Source of the DNA: Capitulum mitella
Lineage: Eukaryota; Arthropoda; Thecostraca; Pollicipedomorpha; Pollicipedidae
Direction of reading: 5' to 3'
Length of the DNA stretch: 64,000 nt
NCBI GenBank assembly: GCA_030062745.1
Contig: CP099848.1
Location: forward strand, 9,569,501-9,633,500
Shown here: positions 1-11,057 of the stretch, piece by piece
How positions within the stretch are numbered: the first letter of the stretch is position 1
Layout of the letters: each line of letters starts with the position of its first letter
Notes under the pieces: model-generated
What the model saw: the letters and a program-made list of their open reading frames with translations, nothing else
Told to the model about the DNA's origin: nothing
Database searches by the model: none
Position numbers and translations under genes: made by a program

Positions 1-2536
1 TGACAGTCGGGATACTGTGTAATGCTCCAGTGGCTGCTCGAATGCTGTGATTTTGTATGGCTTCCAGTTTTTGTGCTAGGGACGGAGAGATGCTGTTGAA
101 AATAAAGCTGTTGTATTCCAGAATGGGTCGAATGATGGCCTTGTAGAGTCTGAGTAGTGTTTGTCTGTCTCCTCCCCAGTCTGTTCCTGAGAGGCAGCGG
201 AGGATGTTGGTGCGTTTTGCGCATCGTTTCGTGGTGTCTTTGATGTGTTGTTGGAATGTCAGTTTTTCGTCGAGGTGGATTCCGAGAAATTTGAAACTTT
301 TAACCTGCTCTATGGCTTCGCCATGGATATTCAGGTTGAGGGTGAGTGGTCCGGTGGCGCGAGCGTATGCAACTACAGCGGATTTTTCTGCGGACAGGGT
401 GAAGCCCCATTTGTTACACCACTTTGCAATGTGGTCCAGTCCGGCTTGAACGGTGTTTTCGGCTTTGAAGAAGCAGTGGTTAGTGGCCCAAATGGCCACG
501 TCGTCCGCAAAATGTGAATAGTGTAGTGTTGTGCAGTGTAAATCGTCAAACATGTCGTTAATCATGATGAGAAAGAGTGTTGGTGAAATGACGCTTCCTT
601 GTGGAAGGCCCTGGTCTTGCGCTCCATAGCTGGAGGTGGTGTTGCCGCATCTGACCTGTACTGTTCTATCCCGGAGGAAGTTCAGTAGAAAGTGTGCTAG
701 GTGTCCGCGTAGACCTAGCTTGTAGAGTTTGTGTGCAAGTGCGGACTTGTGGACTCGGTCGAATGCGGCCGTGATGTCTAAGTATGCTGCTACTGTGGTG
801 CGTTTGTAATTCATGCCGTGTTTGATGTCGTGTACTATGCGTATGAGATTGTCTGCGGCGGACTTGTGTTTTCTGAAACCGCATTGGTGTTCGTCGAGCA
901 GTTTTTTGTCTTCCAGAAAGTGTCGGAGGCGTGTGCTTACCATGCGCTCGACGAGTTTGCGGGCACAGCTGGTGAGAGATATTGGTCTGTATCCTTTTGG
1001 CTGAGTGTGGTCTTTTTGGGGCTTGGGCAAGGGAATGATTATACTTTGTCGCCAATTTGGCGGAAAGGAGTCGTTTAAGAAGAGATTGTTAATGGCCGTC
1101 AACAGGTACGTTAAAGATACTCAAGATAAGATAAAGATAAAGATACTCAAGTGTCTGAAGAATTGGTAGTGAATGTCGTCCGGCCCAACCGACGTGTTGC
1201 CGCACTTGCTGAGGGCAAGGCGTAATTCATACATGGTGAATGGAGTGTTGTATGTTTCAATGTTGGTCGTCTGAATGTTTGCCGCAAGTGTTTGAAGTAA
1301 GTTTATTAGTGCTGTGTCGTAAGTGTGGTTTGCGGAGACGTTGGTGTAATGAGTTTTGAAGTGTTCCACGACGCGGCCAGGTTCTGTGATGCGCTGATTG
1401 TTTATTGTCAGTTGTGGAAAAGGACCTGGCGGAGGGCGTTTGAGGTGGAAGCGTTTCATGAGTGTCCAGATGGTGCTTGTGGGTGTAAATCTATTAAATG
1501 TGGCTGCATGTTCCTGCCAAGCTGTTCTCCTCGCTCCACGTATGGTTGAGCGACAGAGTGCTTTTGCTCGGCGATACTCCAGGAGATGCGCTTCGCACAT
1601 CACCCTTTTGTACCGCTTCAAAGCTCTGCGTCGTTTTGCGATTTCTTGTTGGCATTCCGGGGTCCACCAAGGCGCTGATGCCTTATTTCGTTTTTTTTTT
1701 TATTTTGGGACGGTGGCCTGTGCTGCTGAGCTGATGGCCCCTAAGACCTCACTTATGGTGTGGTCCGTTGAATTTACTAATGCGAGGTCCACCATAGCCT
1801 CGTATTTTGGCCAGTCCGCCCTTTTCAAATTCCATGTGGGTGCGTGGAGTTTGGTATGGTGGATTGCAGCGGAGCTGAGCTTAATGTGTATTGGGTAGTG
1901 GTCGTTCAGTCCGGGGTCGTCCTCTACCGACCATTCAAAAAGGTGACTAATTCGCGGGGTGCAGCACGAAATGTCTATTGCGCTGTCTACGGCCCCTAAT
2001 CTGGGGTTGTGTCTGGTGGCGGCCCCGGTGTTTAGCAGTGTAAGATTTTGATTCTCGATAAATGTGTGTATCATGTGTCCTCTGTTGGTTGTTATGTGGC
2101 TCCCCCAGCTGGGGTGGTGCGCGTTTATGTCTCCCAGAATGAGCACTGGGTGTGGAAGTTGTGAAATGAGGCTGGTGAGGTCGTGTAGGGTGGGGTCTGG
2201 TTCTGAGGGTGGAAGGTATATTGAAATAATGGTGGTTTGTATGTGGTTGATTTTTAGGTTTATAGCTACGCAATTGATCTGGCTATTTACGTTAATTCGG
2301 CTGTGGGGGATGCTGTTGGCAATGAGAATGGCAGCTCCCCCTCTTCTGGTTGGCCCGTTGACATTGTCAACGTGCCATGTGAAGTTTGGAATGTGAGTCC
2401 AGTAGGAATCTGTGTCTCGCAGATGTGTCTCCTGGAGGGCGGCCAGGAGCAGGTTTTTGCGTTGTGTCAGTTCAGATTTGAATTCGGTGAAGCGAGATGG
2501 AATGCCGCCCACATTCCATTGGAGAATGTGTGTCAT
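1..2536 (-). pseudogene. LINE A ORF2: endonuclease and reverse transcriptase, frameshifted, incomplete
   Basis: Starts at the ATG at 2536. The first 278 codons (2536-1700) are an exo-endo-phosphatase type endonuclease: LQWNVGG at the N-terminus, LQETH (catalytic Glu), GDINAHHPSWG, and NDHYPI near the end. The frame breaks at about 1688-1705 in an A-rich run, resumes as the linker before RT (1680-1150), and breaks again at a 26-bp duplication (1113-1151). Below that the RT core is open to position 1 in one frame: PLPKPQ, YRPISLTS, AAYLDITAAFD, LPQGSVISPTLF and the active-site box FADD at about 500-511. The enzyme nicks target DNA and copies LINE RNA by target-primed reverse transcription. This copy cannot make a full product without frameshift repair. 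Confidence 0.88.
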
Positions 2537-2539
2537 GAT

Positions 2540-4206
2540 TTAAGACTTGGGGACTGGAGTGGGACGGATGCGGCGTGTCGTGGGGGTGTCGGAGACCGAA
2601 TCCGCAAGGTTTAGGGGTCTGCGGAGACGGCGTCGGGTCGTGGCTGGCGGTGTGACACGCTGGACCAGAGAGGTGGTGCTGGTTTTGGATCGGGTTATTG
2701 GTCCGGCTTGGGGCTCAGTCTGGCAGGCCACGTTTGCTGTGGATGGTCTGTCACACTGAGCCCCGGTGGATGTGGAGGCGGGAGCGGGGGTCTGAGAGGA
2801 TTTGGATTGGGGCTTTCTTGGGACTTGGTGGGGGAGGGGTTTGGGCCCGGGTGGGGGGGGGGGGAACTGGGTGGAGGAGAGGAGTTTGAGACCTGGTGTT
2901 GGGCGAGCGGGTTGGCGGGGTGTGGTCATCGGGAAAGGGTATGGCCACTCGGGGCGGCCGGTTGGGGGCTGGAGCGACCGTAGGTGGGGGGGGGATGGGG
3001 GAGCAGGCCTGGCTTCGCGCCGGGGGTGCGTCGCCAGGCCCAGGAGGGGCCGAGGGGAAGGTGTGGGGGATGAGGGAGCAGGCCTGGCTTTGCGCCTGGA
3101 GCGCGGCGCCAGGCCCAAGGGGGGCCAAGGGGAGGGAAGTGCTGAAGGGATCGGGGGTGGGGAGGGTGAGGGAGCAGGCCTGGCCTTGCGTCGGGAGCGC
3201 ATTGCCAAGCCTGGGGGAAGCCGGGAGGTGGGTGGAGGAGGGGACGACGTTGGAGGCAGTGGGGACGGTGAGGGTGGGGGAGGAGGCCTGGTCGCGCTCT
3301 CGCGGGGCCAGGGCCGGTGCGTAGGGTTGGGTAAGGGGGACGGGGCGGAAGAACCGGACGTCGGACGCCCGGGGCGGGAGGGGGGGGGGGGTACGGTGGT
3401 CCGGTGGCGGTGGCAGTCGGAGAGGGGTGAGGGAGGTTCAAGGACGAGCGTGCGGCGGCGGCATAGGAGCGCCCGGGAGTGAGTAGCCGCCGTGCTGCGG
3501 AGTAGGATATGTCCTTAATGGCCGCGAGCTCGTGGATGTCGTTTTCCCGCAGCCATACGGGACATTGTGGGTCGGAGGAAGGATGTGCGCCGCCACAGGC
3601 CGCACATTTGCGGACCGCGGAGGTGCACGTTGTGGTGGGATGTGGCTCCGCGCACCGAGCACAGCGTTCGCTGAGTGCAGCGCAAGCCTGGTCTCCATGG
3701 CCGTAGCGCTGGCAGCGGTGGCAGCGGACGGGACGGGTGATGTGAGGGAATACTTTGTGCTGGATGTGGTTGATAGTGATGTGCGATGGTCGAGTTTTTG
3801 TGGGGAAGGACAGTGTGAGGATAGTGGTCTGCCTCCAGCGCCTTGGAGCAGAGAACAAAGATGCTCCTGTTCCCTGGAGGGCTGCGGCGATGTCTTCGTG
3901 ACTGGAGGAATTGAACTCTGGCATGTTGATGATGCCTCGGCTGCTGTTGAGTGAGTTGTGGAGTGTGAAGCTGCACTTTTGTGAGTTAAATGTTGTGAGT
4001 GACAGCAGCTTCTTGGTGTCTTTTGAGGTTGTGGTGCGCACAATGATGTGTTTGTGGTGTCTGGTGACGGTGAGATTTTTGTGTTGTACGTGGTGTTCGA
4101 GGGTCTTCGTGAGTGTGAATGCCGACTCCTTGGCTATGTCGTGAGTGGAGTCCGTGTAGATGCCGACGACGAAAGAGCCGTCGTCGGCGGTGGCAGGATA
4201 GGCCAT
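2540..4206 (-). pseudogene. LINE A ORF1, gag-like zinc-knuckle protein, frameshifted
   Basis: Starts at the ATG at 4206 (MAYPATADDG). About 150 N-terminal residues have no motif I can name, followed by three CCHC-like knuckles (CHRCQRYGHGDQAC, CARCAEPHPTTTC and CAACGGAHPSSDPQC, roughly 3560-3730). A long proline-rich tail follows. The knuckle frame runs out at 2926, whereas the C-terminal end (ITRSKTSTTSLVQR, ending at the stop at 2540) is in another frame. A frameshift therefore lies within the repetitive proline-rich part. ORF1 proteins of this superfamily bind LINE RNA to form the transposition particle. The stop lies directly before the ORF2 start, as expected for such an element. Confidence 0.82.
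2996..3330 (-). repeat. Minisatellite inside LINE A ORF1
   Basis: Four imperfect tandem units of about 70-95 bp, each beginning near a gagcaggcctgg core (about 3000, 3078, 3171 and a degenerate one at 3278). On the minus strand they encode the repeated Pro/Arg/Ala-rich tail of ORF1 (variants of KARPAP or KPGLLPHP). Unit lengths are not all multiples of three, so expansion here probably caused the ORF1 frame change. Confidence 0.7.
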
Positions 4207-4780
4207 GTTTTTAGGGAGGTGGTTGTGTTTTGTTAGTGGCTGTGGGGCACTACTGGCCCCAGAAAGTGAAAGACCGGCTTCGTTGACCCCTTAGGCCCAG
4301 GCGTTAGCCCAGGGGCCTACCTGCCCTGGCCGCAATGGCCCCAAGCAGGGGGGTATACAGCATTAGGTTTCCACCGGTTTGTTAGTAGATAGAAAAGAGA
4401 GAGAAAAAGAGGAATAGGTTGGGGAGGATTTCCTGTGGTTTGCGACGGACGCCTGCTTCAGACCCCGCAGCAGCTCCGAGCCGGCTTACCGCGAGTAACA
4501 GGACGCCCTGGGAACGCGCCCCAGAGGTGCCTCTTCTCTTCTCTTCTTGTCTTCTCTCGCCTTCCGCCGCCGTGCTTCCTCTTCCGCTTCCGGTGAGCGT
4601 CTGGTCTCCCACTAACGTGCATTCTGATAATGGTCGGCGGCGTTGATCAGATGTCGGAAGAATCTGCGTCCGGCTGGGATGCATTTGACAGCGGGCACCA
4701 ACGTGCCGACGAGACTGAGGAGGTGCCGTCGCTGAGGAGGTGCCTTCGCCGACAGTGCTCGCGCTGCGCATTTCCATCAG
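4207..4780 (-). other. Probable 5' leader of LINE A
   Basis: This stretch lies upstream of the ORF1 ATG on the minus strand. It is GC-rich near 4250-4340 with short complementary blocks around aggcccaggcgttagccc. No conserved protein is visible in it. It most likely includes the 5' UTR and internal promoter of LINE A, but I cannot place the exact 5' end of the element. Confidence 0.4.
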
Positions 4781-5021
4781 GTGAACGATCAGCGCTTGGA
4801 ATGAAGGGACACGTTTAACATACCCACGAGTGCCATATGCTCCATACTAACAGCATCCCGTCGTCAGTTTTTCACCAAGTTATCATTTTTAAAGGTGATG
4901 TTCTTTGTTTGTTTCACCTTGTTCACGCGTGGTACGTGACGGTGACCCTGAATGATCACATCGGACAGAAGGTCATCACTTACAGCCGTATCTGTCACTT
5001 TGTTCCGATCACGACATTGAA

Positions 5022-5086
5022 AATGATATAAATATAAATAATTAAAAATATAAATAAATAAAAATATAAATAAAAAAAAAGAAAAT
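5022..5086. repeat. AT-rich simple repeat
   Basis: A run built from variants of aaatataaata followed by an A tract. It separates the LINE A leader side from a short GC3-rich open stretch. Confidence 0.8.
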
Positions 5087-5115
5087 TTTAAAGCACCTTG
5101 TACGTTGCTCACAAG

Positions 5116-5244
5116 ATGTCCGTGCAGACCAAGGCCGTCGGGTGCTACGTGGAAAGGTACCCGAGAAGCCTGGTCTTCGGCGACTTCTTGTTCCACGTGA
5201 AGGAGTTGATCATCTACGCGAAAATACATGCGCAGCAGTGAAGT
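5116..5244 (+). CDS. Possible terminal coding exon, unrecognised
   Basis: An open stretch of about 42 codons from ATG (MSVQTKAVGC) to TGA. Nearly all codons end in G or C, unlike the AT-rich flanks, which suggests real coding origin. It is preceded by a short pyrimidine-containing stretch ending in acaag, which could be a splice acceptor, so the ATG need not be the true start. I do not recognise the protein. The antisense frame is also open here, so the strand is uncertain. It may be a gene or retrocopy fragment. Confidence 0.25.
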
Positions 5245-8130
5245 AGTTTGTATTCTTATGCAGTACGCACAACCATTGGACTAACTGGCTGCTTTCATTC
5301 CCAAAGCGACAAACAGAAACTTGTAATCCACACGAAATAGTGCATTCAGTTTTCTAGTCTTTTCCGCCATCATGCTCGCCATCAGCATACTCGTCATGAG
5401 AAGTTATCTTGCCTTTGGAGTTGAATAGGGTGCTCTGTGTCCTGTCTCAGCTGAACTTCGAGGACGACGGCTTTGGCAACATCTATAGCTGGTTGCGGCT
5501 CAAGGGCGCGTCCGCGCTTCTGCTTCGCCGTTTTGTGGGCGCGTGCTCGCTCTTGCCGCACCGCTTCTTGGTCTCGACAAAGTTTGAGCTACCGGAACTG
5601 TAGCTGTAGGAACTGTAGCGCTTTGACTTTCGCACTACAAGCCGCCTCGGACGCATCGTGTACAGACGCAGCATGACTGTCCTTGGCCACCGACACGACT
5701 GAAGTCGCCGCGGGGCTAATGGGACAGGGCACATCAGTGCACCGCCTATGAGAACGTCACCGTGTAGTCTGTAAGCGGCCGGTGCAGTCACAAACTGTTG
5801 ATTCTGACACGTGCGCTTTCTGCGTGCGATTGTACCGTGAATATCATACAGCATGTGGGTTATCATTCGGGTTGTAGGTTACGTTGTTAGAATTGCTATC
5901 ACTTGTTAATGGACACGGGCGCGAGCTGATTTCAGACTTGAACTATTCTGATGGCGCCGACGATTACATGGCAAGGAGGATATCCACATTGTGGTAGATA
6001 CTCGGGACGATCATCGGCAGAACGCTAACCAAGCCTCGAATACATCTCGAATGTTTTGTGTTTTGTTACCTCTCGGTCCCGTCACTGCTCTTCAGGACGT
6101 CGCGGTCCGTGTTGGCGTTGTAATCGGTGACGGTCGTGCGCTTCCGTGCCTCGAACGTGGCTGGCGCACAAGGACGTAGTGTCTTGCGTCTTGCGCGTCT
6201 TGTCTTGTCGTCTTGTTGTCTAGTCGCGCAAGTCTTACGCGAGTGGTGAAACACGGCACTGTACGTGTCGCAAGCGGAGGAAGCAGTTTACATCAGTGAA
6301 AAGTGGACTTGGCAACTGGTAGTTTACTCCGCTGCATTCGTTCCGATTACACTTTCGTCCGGCATCCTGGACTTAAGGCCTTTAAGCATTCACCTACATT
6401 CCGAAACATACGGAAATGATTGCACAAGTTTCAAAGCTTACGATACACGTAATACGCATTAGGCGTTTGTTGGACATTGTTTAGAACTTAACATACTGGC
6501 GAAAAATAACACATACGCGTAAGGCACCTGGAAGTCCAAGATTCACCAGTTGACTGCTTACCAGAACACATACTTCGGCGTGTATGCGAGTGTCGTGTTG
6601 TGGAAGCTTTCCAGCCTTGCCATGTCTCCCAACAAGAAAACAGAATGCATATGTAGGTGCCAAACAACAGCCACATGCGTTTTGCGGATGGAATATGTTA
6701 TATTTTGCAGCTGAAAATAGGAAAGATTAAAATCCACAGCCAAGCGGACTACGGATGCCGAATTACACCAACGGTGGTCGTGTTTACTGAACGCCAGGCT
6801 TGTTTCAAAAGCTGCAGACGCATCCGTGGCCAGTACGTGGGATCGATTCCCACCCAAGGGGTATAGGGAGGGAGAAACTTGTGGTTCGTATGGCGTGAAA
6901 CATTAAGCGAATGCCATATGTGATTCGTGTAGCAGTGTCATGACACAGACATCACATTAAAGATCTTTCTTAGGCAGAAGATGTTAAACAACAAGAACAT
7001 ACAATACAATGAAATGTCGCCACGTTCCAAAAATTGGAGGGGAAATGCACGAGTACCATTAGCAGACAATATGCGTAATGGCGTTATTTACTTATAGTTC
7101 GTGCCGAACCACAAACCACCAGGATGACACCAGATGAGCCAGCCAACAGCCCCCCAGTCAGCGTATCAGCGAATGTAGCTGTAAACTGACCTGTACCTGA
7201 CAGGATGCTTCGAGTTGCGTCGTAGCGTCTCGCTGAATACCACCTCCTTCATTTCCCTGTGTGCAGCATTGCCGCACGCAAGGAGCGATGGCTGGTCCGC
7301 GGGCAGGCGTTTAGCACTGTCTGGTGTACGCCGCACACGTGATGCACACTCATTTCGAACGTTTTCTGTTTGGCACAAGGAGATTCAATGCAACTAGGAA
7401 GGGCACCTAATATACCGTGCAGTGCCCATTGACGTTCTGCTACCGACAGCGGTACATATCCACTCTTACAAAAGAAAACCAATGTGGCAAAATTGAACGC
7501 TGCCAGGATATGTTTGACGGTTTCTTGACGTTTTGGACTGCACCAACGGTTCAATTACATCTCCGGAAATTGTTTTTTTTTACCATTTCTAATCTGCTTC
7601 ATTATACGATAGTACACTACGATACATTACAAAACGCCATTAGGCGCAGTGTTGTGCAAATCACGCTGACTGCTGCATTCCATAGTGCAAGGAATGTTCT
7701 GTCCCATGTTTCCGGACAGCAAGTCCAGTCGGTCGAGAAACGTGAAACTCCTCCAAACCTGCAAAACGCCCGCAGACCTCTCGCATTGCTGAACGCACCA
7801 CCAGTAGTGACTCTTGGTGTGAGGCGCCCATGGCAGCAGGGCCTTCGTTGTCACCCCTCCAGCCGTGCTTCTGAGGTCTTTGGTCAGCGTCTTAAAAGCG
7901 TGCCTGATGTCGAATGAGTACTGGCAACCCTCCACGGTGTCTCGTGAAATAGTACGTGGTGCGTTACACACTCCGAAAGTAATGGCGTAGTTGTTAGCCC
8001 ACAGATGTTGTGAGTTGTGACCCCACTGATAGCCCAGTATATGTTAGTATGAAATGGCTGTTATGTATTTAACTGAGTATGATGGAAAGGTACTTGGTGG
8101 TAGGCGTGATATTGGGTGATAGGTGTGCCA
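5245..8130. other. No supported gene
   Basis: I see no conserved protein. A GC-rich island at 5440-5610 is open on both strands, with a pyrimidine-rich tract and CAG before it on plus and a KRRSRSADAP stretch on minus; neither reading is recognisable. A short cttgcgtcttgcgcg-type simple repeat lies at about 6178-6230. A sequence at 6845-6861 matches a pol III B box but no tRNA surrounds it. Confidence 0.5.
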
Positions 8131-8134
8131 ACTT

Positions 8135-8243
8135 GCAAATTTGTCAACTGGGAAGTTTTTTGTGGAGATTTACATGCATCCTCGTCCTGGAACCGCCTGC
8201 CGCCGGACATCACCGTCTCTCAAACCCGTGCAGAGCTTGTGCC
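8135..8243 (+). pseudogene. C-terminal scrap of a non-LTR reverse transcriptase, interrupted by Tc1
   Basis: One frame reads SSWNRLPPDITVSQTRAELVP. The WNxLPP signature is typical of the end of RT-encoding ORFs in CR1/L2/Jockey-like LINEs. The Tc1 element has inserted at the TA right after this stretch, and any continuation would lie beyond 9650. Too short to assign to a family. Confidence 0.4.
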
Positions 8244-8245
8244 TA

Positions 8246-9648
8246 CACCCTTGTGCAAATTAATTGAAACAAGCAATGAAAATAAGCTTAACAATAATTT
8301 TTTGTTATTCTAACCCTGTAGTTTATTATAGAACCGCACATACTGGCAGATTAGCAACGAATATGACCTCCTCTGTTTTCTAGCAGCATTTTGATACGGT
8401 TTGGCCTGGAGTCGACTAGTTTTGAACAGTCACTGATGATTTTCGGATCCCTGTACCATACTTGAATCAGCGCCTGAATGAGCTTTTCCATAGTTGTACA
8501 GTCCATAGCACGAAGTGGACTTTTGCATATGGCCCATAAATTCTCGATCGGATTTACATCCGGAGAGTTTCCGGGCCAATCAAGAATCTGTATTTGCCTC
8601 TCTGTCATGAAATTCTTCACTATCTTCGATGTGTGACACGGGGCAAGGTCCTGCTGAAAGATTCCGGTACCGTCAGGATACCTCCGTTCCAGCTCTGGAA
8701 CGACTCTCTTTCGAAGAACTTCTATGTATTGTGGAGAGCGCATCATTCCTTCGATTGACTGCAGGCTTCCGACACGGTAATAACTAAGCATCCCCAAAAC
8801 ATCTTCTGCGGGTGCTTGACACACTGATCGATGTGGGAATCACGAAACTTCTCTCCCAATGACCTGCGAACATGCTGGCTTCTCTGACCCTGTACCAAGA
8901 AATGGCTTTCGTCGCTGAAAAGGACTCTTCTCCACTGTTCTTTGGTCCATGTCTTGTACTTTTTTGCCCACTTATACCGTTTTTCTTTCATTGCTTTGGT
9001 TAAAAGTTGTTTTTTCACAGGTCTTCTGGCTTTTCGGCCAACTGCGATAAGGCGTCTGCGAACTGTAGAGGAACTAATTTGGATTCCTTTCTCCTTTAAA
9101 TCTGTATTCAATGCGTCGCTCGTCTTGCGAGGATCTTTTTTACTTTGTCGGAGTAAGTAAGCATCGTCTCTTGGAGTGGTTTTCTTCTTACGACCACACT
9201 TTCCTTTGCGTTTAGGAGAAACCGATCCAGTATCCTGTTTCAACTTGATGACACGACTGACGGTTGCAAGACTTACACCAACCACTGCAGCGATCTCTCT
9301 ATATGTCTTTGCCGTGTGTTCATGCAAAGTTACGATCTTTGTACGTTTTCTGGGCGTCACGTCCATCTTCGACAGTGGTCGACTAATGACTAATTTACTA
9401 TTGATTCATGAGACATGATTTATAAAATCTGATGCAATAGCGGCTGACGTAGTGATTGCATCAGCCAACTGTAATCAGCGCATGCGCAATGGTGAATTTT
9501 CCAAATGTGAATAAAAATCAGTCAAAACTGTTAGTTCATCAAAGATTGACGTCATAATGCATATATAAGTCATGATGAGCTGTTTTCGCTACGTAGTGAT
9601 AGGATTTCTGGAAAAAATGCTTTGTTTCAATTAATTTGCACAAGGGTG
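8246..9648 (-). mobile_element. Tc1-family DNA transposon, complete ends
   Basis: A 1.4-kb element with terminal inverted repeats of about 27-28 bp: the left end begins cacccttgtgcaaatt and the right end is its reverse complement (about 9621-9648). Both ends are flanked by TA (8244-8245 and 9649-9650), the target duplication expected of Tc1/mariner. The single transposase gene is on the minus strand and frameshifted, so this copy is non-autonomous, although the ends look intact enough to be mobilised in trans. Confidence 0.93.
8348..9366 (-). pseudogene. Tc1 transposase, single frameshift
   Basis: Begins at the ATG at 9366 (MDVTPRKRTK). The N-terminal half has the paired helix-turn-helix region (TYREIAAVVGVSLATVSRVI) and a basic GRKKKTTPRDD linker. 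The catalytic core follows: first Asp in FSDESHF, second Asp in QQDLAPCHTSK, and Glu in NSPDVNPIENLW, consistent with a DD34E Tc1 enzyme. The frame is lost at about 8790-8800, just after MFWGC, where one base appears missing; the rest continues in another frame to about 8351. Total length without the shift would be about 340 residues, the usual size. It would cut and paste DNA between TA sites. Confidence 0.92.
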
Positions 9649-9650
9649 TA

Positions 9651-11057
9651 AACTTGACCAACTTTCGCTTACAGCTTGACGTGTCTGACTGCCTTATTTT
9701 ATCTGTATGACTATTGCATATGTACTGTACTGTACTGACTTGAATCAAACAATAATCCACACGGTGGAAAGATTCGAAATAAACCGAACATCCATGCAAC
9801 ACAGAAGTACACTGTATCTATGCCACGGCGGCATATTTCGTCGCGCCATCAAAAAGCTCGAAATCATAACATACTTCTAAGGCCATTAGCCAGATATGTC
9901 TTAAAACATCCGCCATGGACATCGTAGATTCACACCACTTGACGATCAGTCTGCAAATCCAGTCTGCTTCGGTTATGCTGGCTGGCTGAGCAGTGCTGAC
10001 TTGAGCTGACAGAGCTGCCTCGTAGGAACCCGAACATATGCCGGCTCAAGCGCCGGAGCTCATTCATCCAAACATGTCCTGTGGCGGATTTAGAGACGGC
10101 AATTTGTGATACCCATGTCTTTAGGGTTTCTTAACCTTTCAAGCACATGTTAACGAACTGCAACGCCGCTTACATGAAGATGTCCTGAAATGACTCCGGC
10201 CCTCAACACAGGCTCCGCAGGCTTGAACAAAGCTTCACAGGTGTAGGAAATGTGTGTTGCTATTTACACGTTTCAAAGAACTCCGACCAACTTGAGTCAT
10301 TTCGGGTTGGTCGCACTGTGCCCAGCTACTGTTTTGGCGCATGTTGCTGCTGCGCTTGCGTCAGCCATTCAGCTACCGCACCGCCGATCCCTGCTGATCG
10401 TACCAGAAGATACGCTTGTGTGGCTCCACGCGAGGGAGTAGTTGCTGCCTGATGCACTCCAGCTTTCCCCTGTTGATGCCTCCGGGCGGTGTCCTCCTCT
10501 TGGGCTGCTCTGCTTGGCAAAAGAACTTTTTGTGAGGTCGAAGGCTCTCCAGGTAGCCGAGTTGTGGCTGACCTTGGTGAAGATCAGGTTGTGTCCTCGA
10601 CGGACCTTGGTCACTCGCAGCGGGGCAAGATATTCTGGAACTTCAAGCATTATGCAAAGGAGACAATTGAGTTCACTTTACCAAACATCTATATAACATA
10701 AGTTATCCGTGTCAGGGGCGGATCCGGGATTTTGATCAAGGAGGGGCGGCGTGCCGCAGGGGCGCCATTTGAACTGCGCGACGGGGGGCATGATGGTGGG
10801 CATGATGAACGCCGCCTCTCCCCAGGATTTGTTCCTGGTCTGTGTGAAGTTGGTAGCTTCTGACAGCATGACTAAATTGTCCCAAAAGACATGAAATCGA
10901 TCCGTATGGTCAGATGTAGCACAATTTTATGTTTATTGAGAGTAAACGTGGGATCATTTCAGTGAATTACTAGGATTTTCAAAAATCACGTTACCGAAGC
11001 AAACCTTTACCATGCAAAATATTTCCACTCATTTACACAGAGCCAATTTACACAGTG
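9651..11057. other. No supported gene; possible hAT-like terminus
   Basis: I find no conserved protein. At about 10712 the string caggggcggatccgggattt resembles the terminal inverted repeat of hAT-type non-autonomous elements, but I found no matching opposite end. The open frames at 10250-10700 have no recognisable motif. Confidence 0.4.

Larger units (their letters stand above)
1..4378 (-). mobile_element. LINE family A (I/Jockey-type non-LTR retrotransposon), 3' part outside window
   Basis: A minus-strand non-LTR retrotransposon that runs off the left edge of the window. Reading the minus strand it has a GC-rich leader, ORF1 with three zinc knuckles, then ORF2 with an apurinic-type endonuclease followed by reverse transcriptase. 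ORF1 stops only a few bases before the ORF2 ATG. Both ORFs carry frameshifts, so this copy is dead. It is clearly different from the plus-strand family B LINEs that dominate the rest of the window. The order ORF1-endonuclease-RT is that of the I/Jockey superfamily; whether an RNase H domain follows cannot be seen because the window ends inside RT. Confidence 0.9.

Noticed and set aside
3532-3954. A 140-codon plus-strand ORF opposite LINE A ORF1
   Set aside because: Antisense shadow of the zinc-knuckle region; the minus-strand frame has the knuckles.
6830-6870. tRNA-like 3' end with a B box (gatcgattc)
   Set aside because: The T-arm-like match is isolated; no A box, anticodon arm or acceptor complement can be placed upstream, so no tRNA or SINE is called.
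10712-10760. hAT-like terminal sequence caggggcggatccg
   Set aside because: No matching inverted end or 8-bp duplication was found in the following kilobases.
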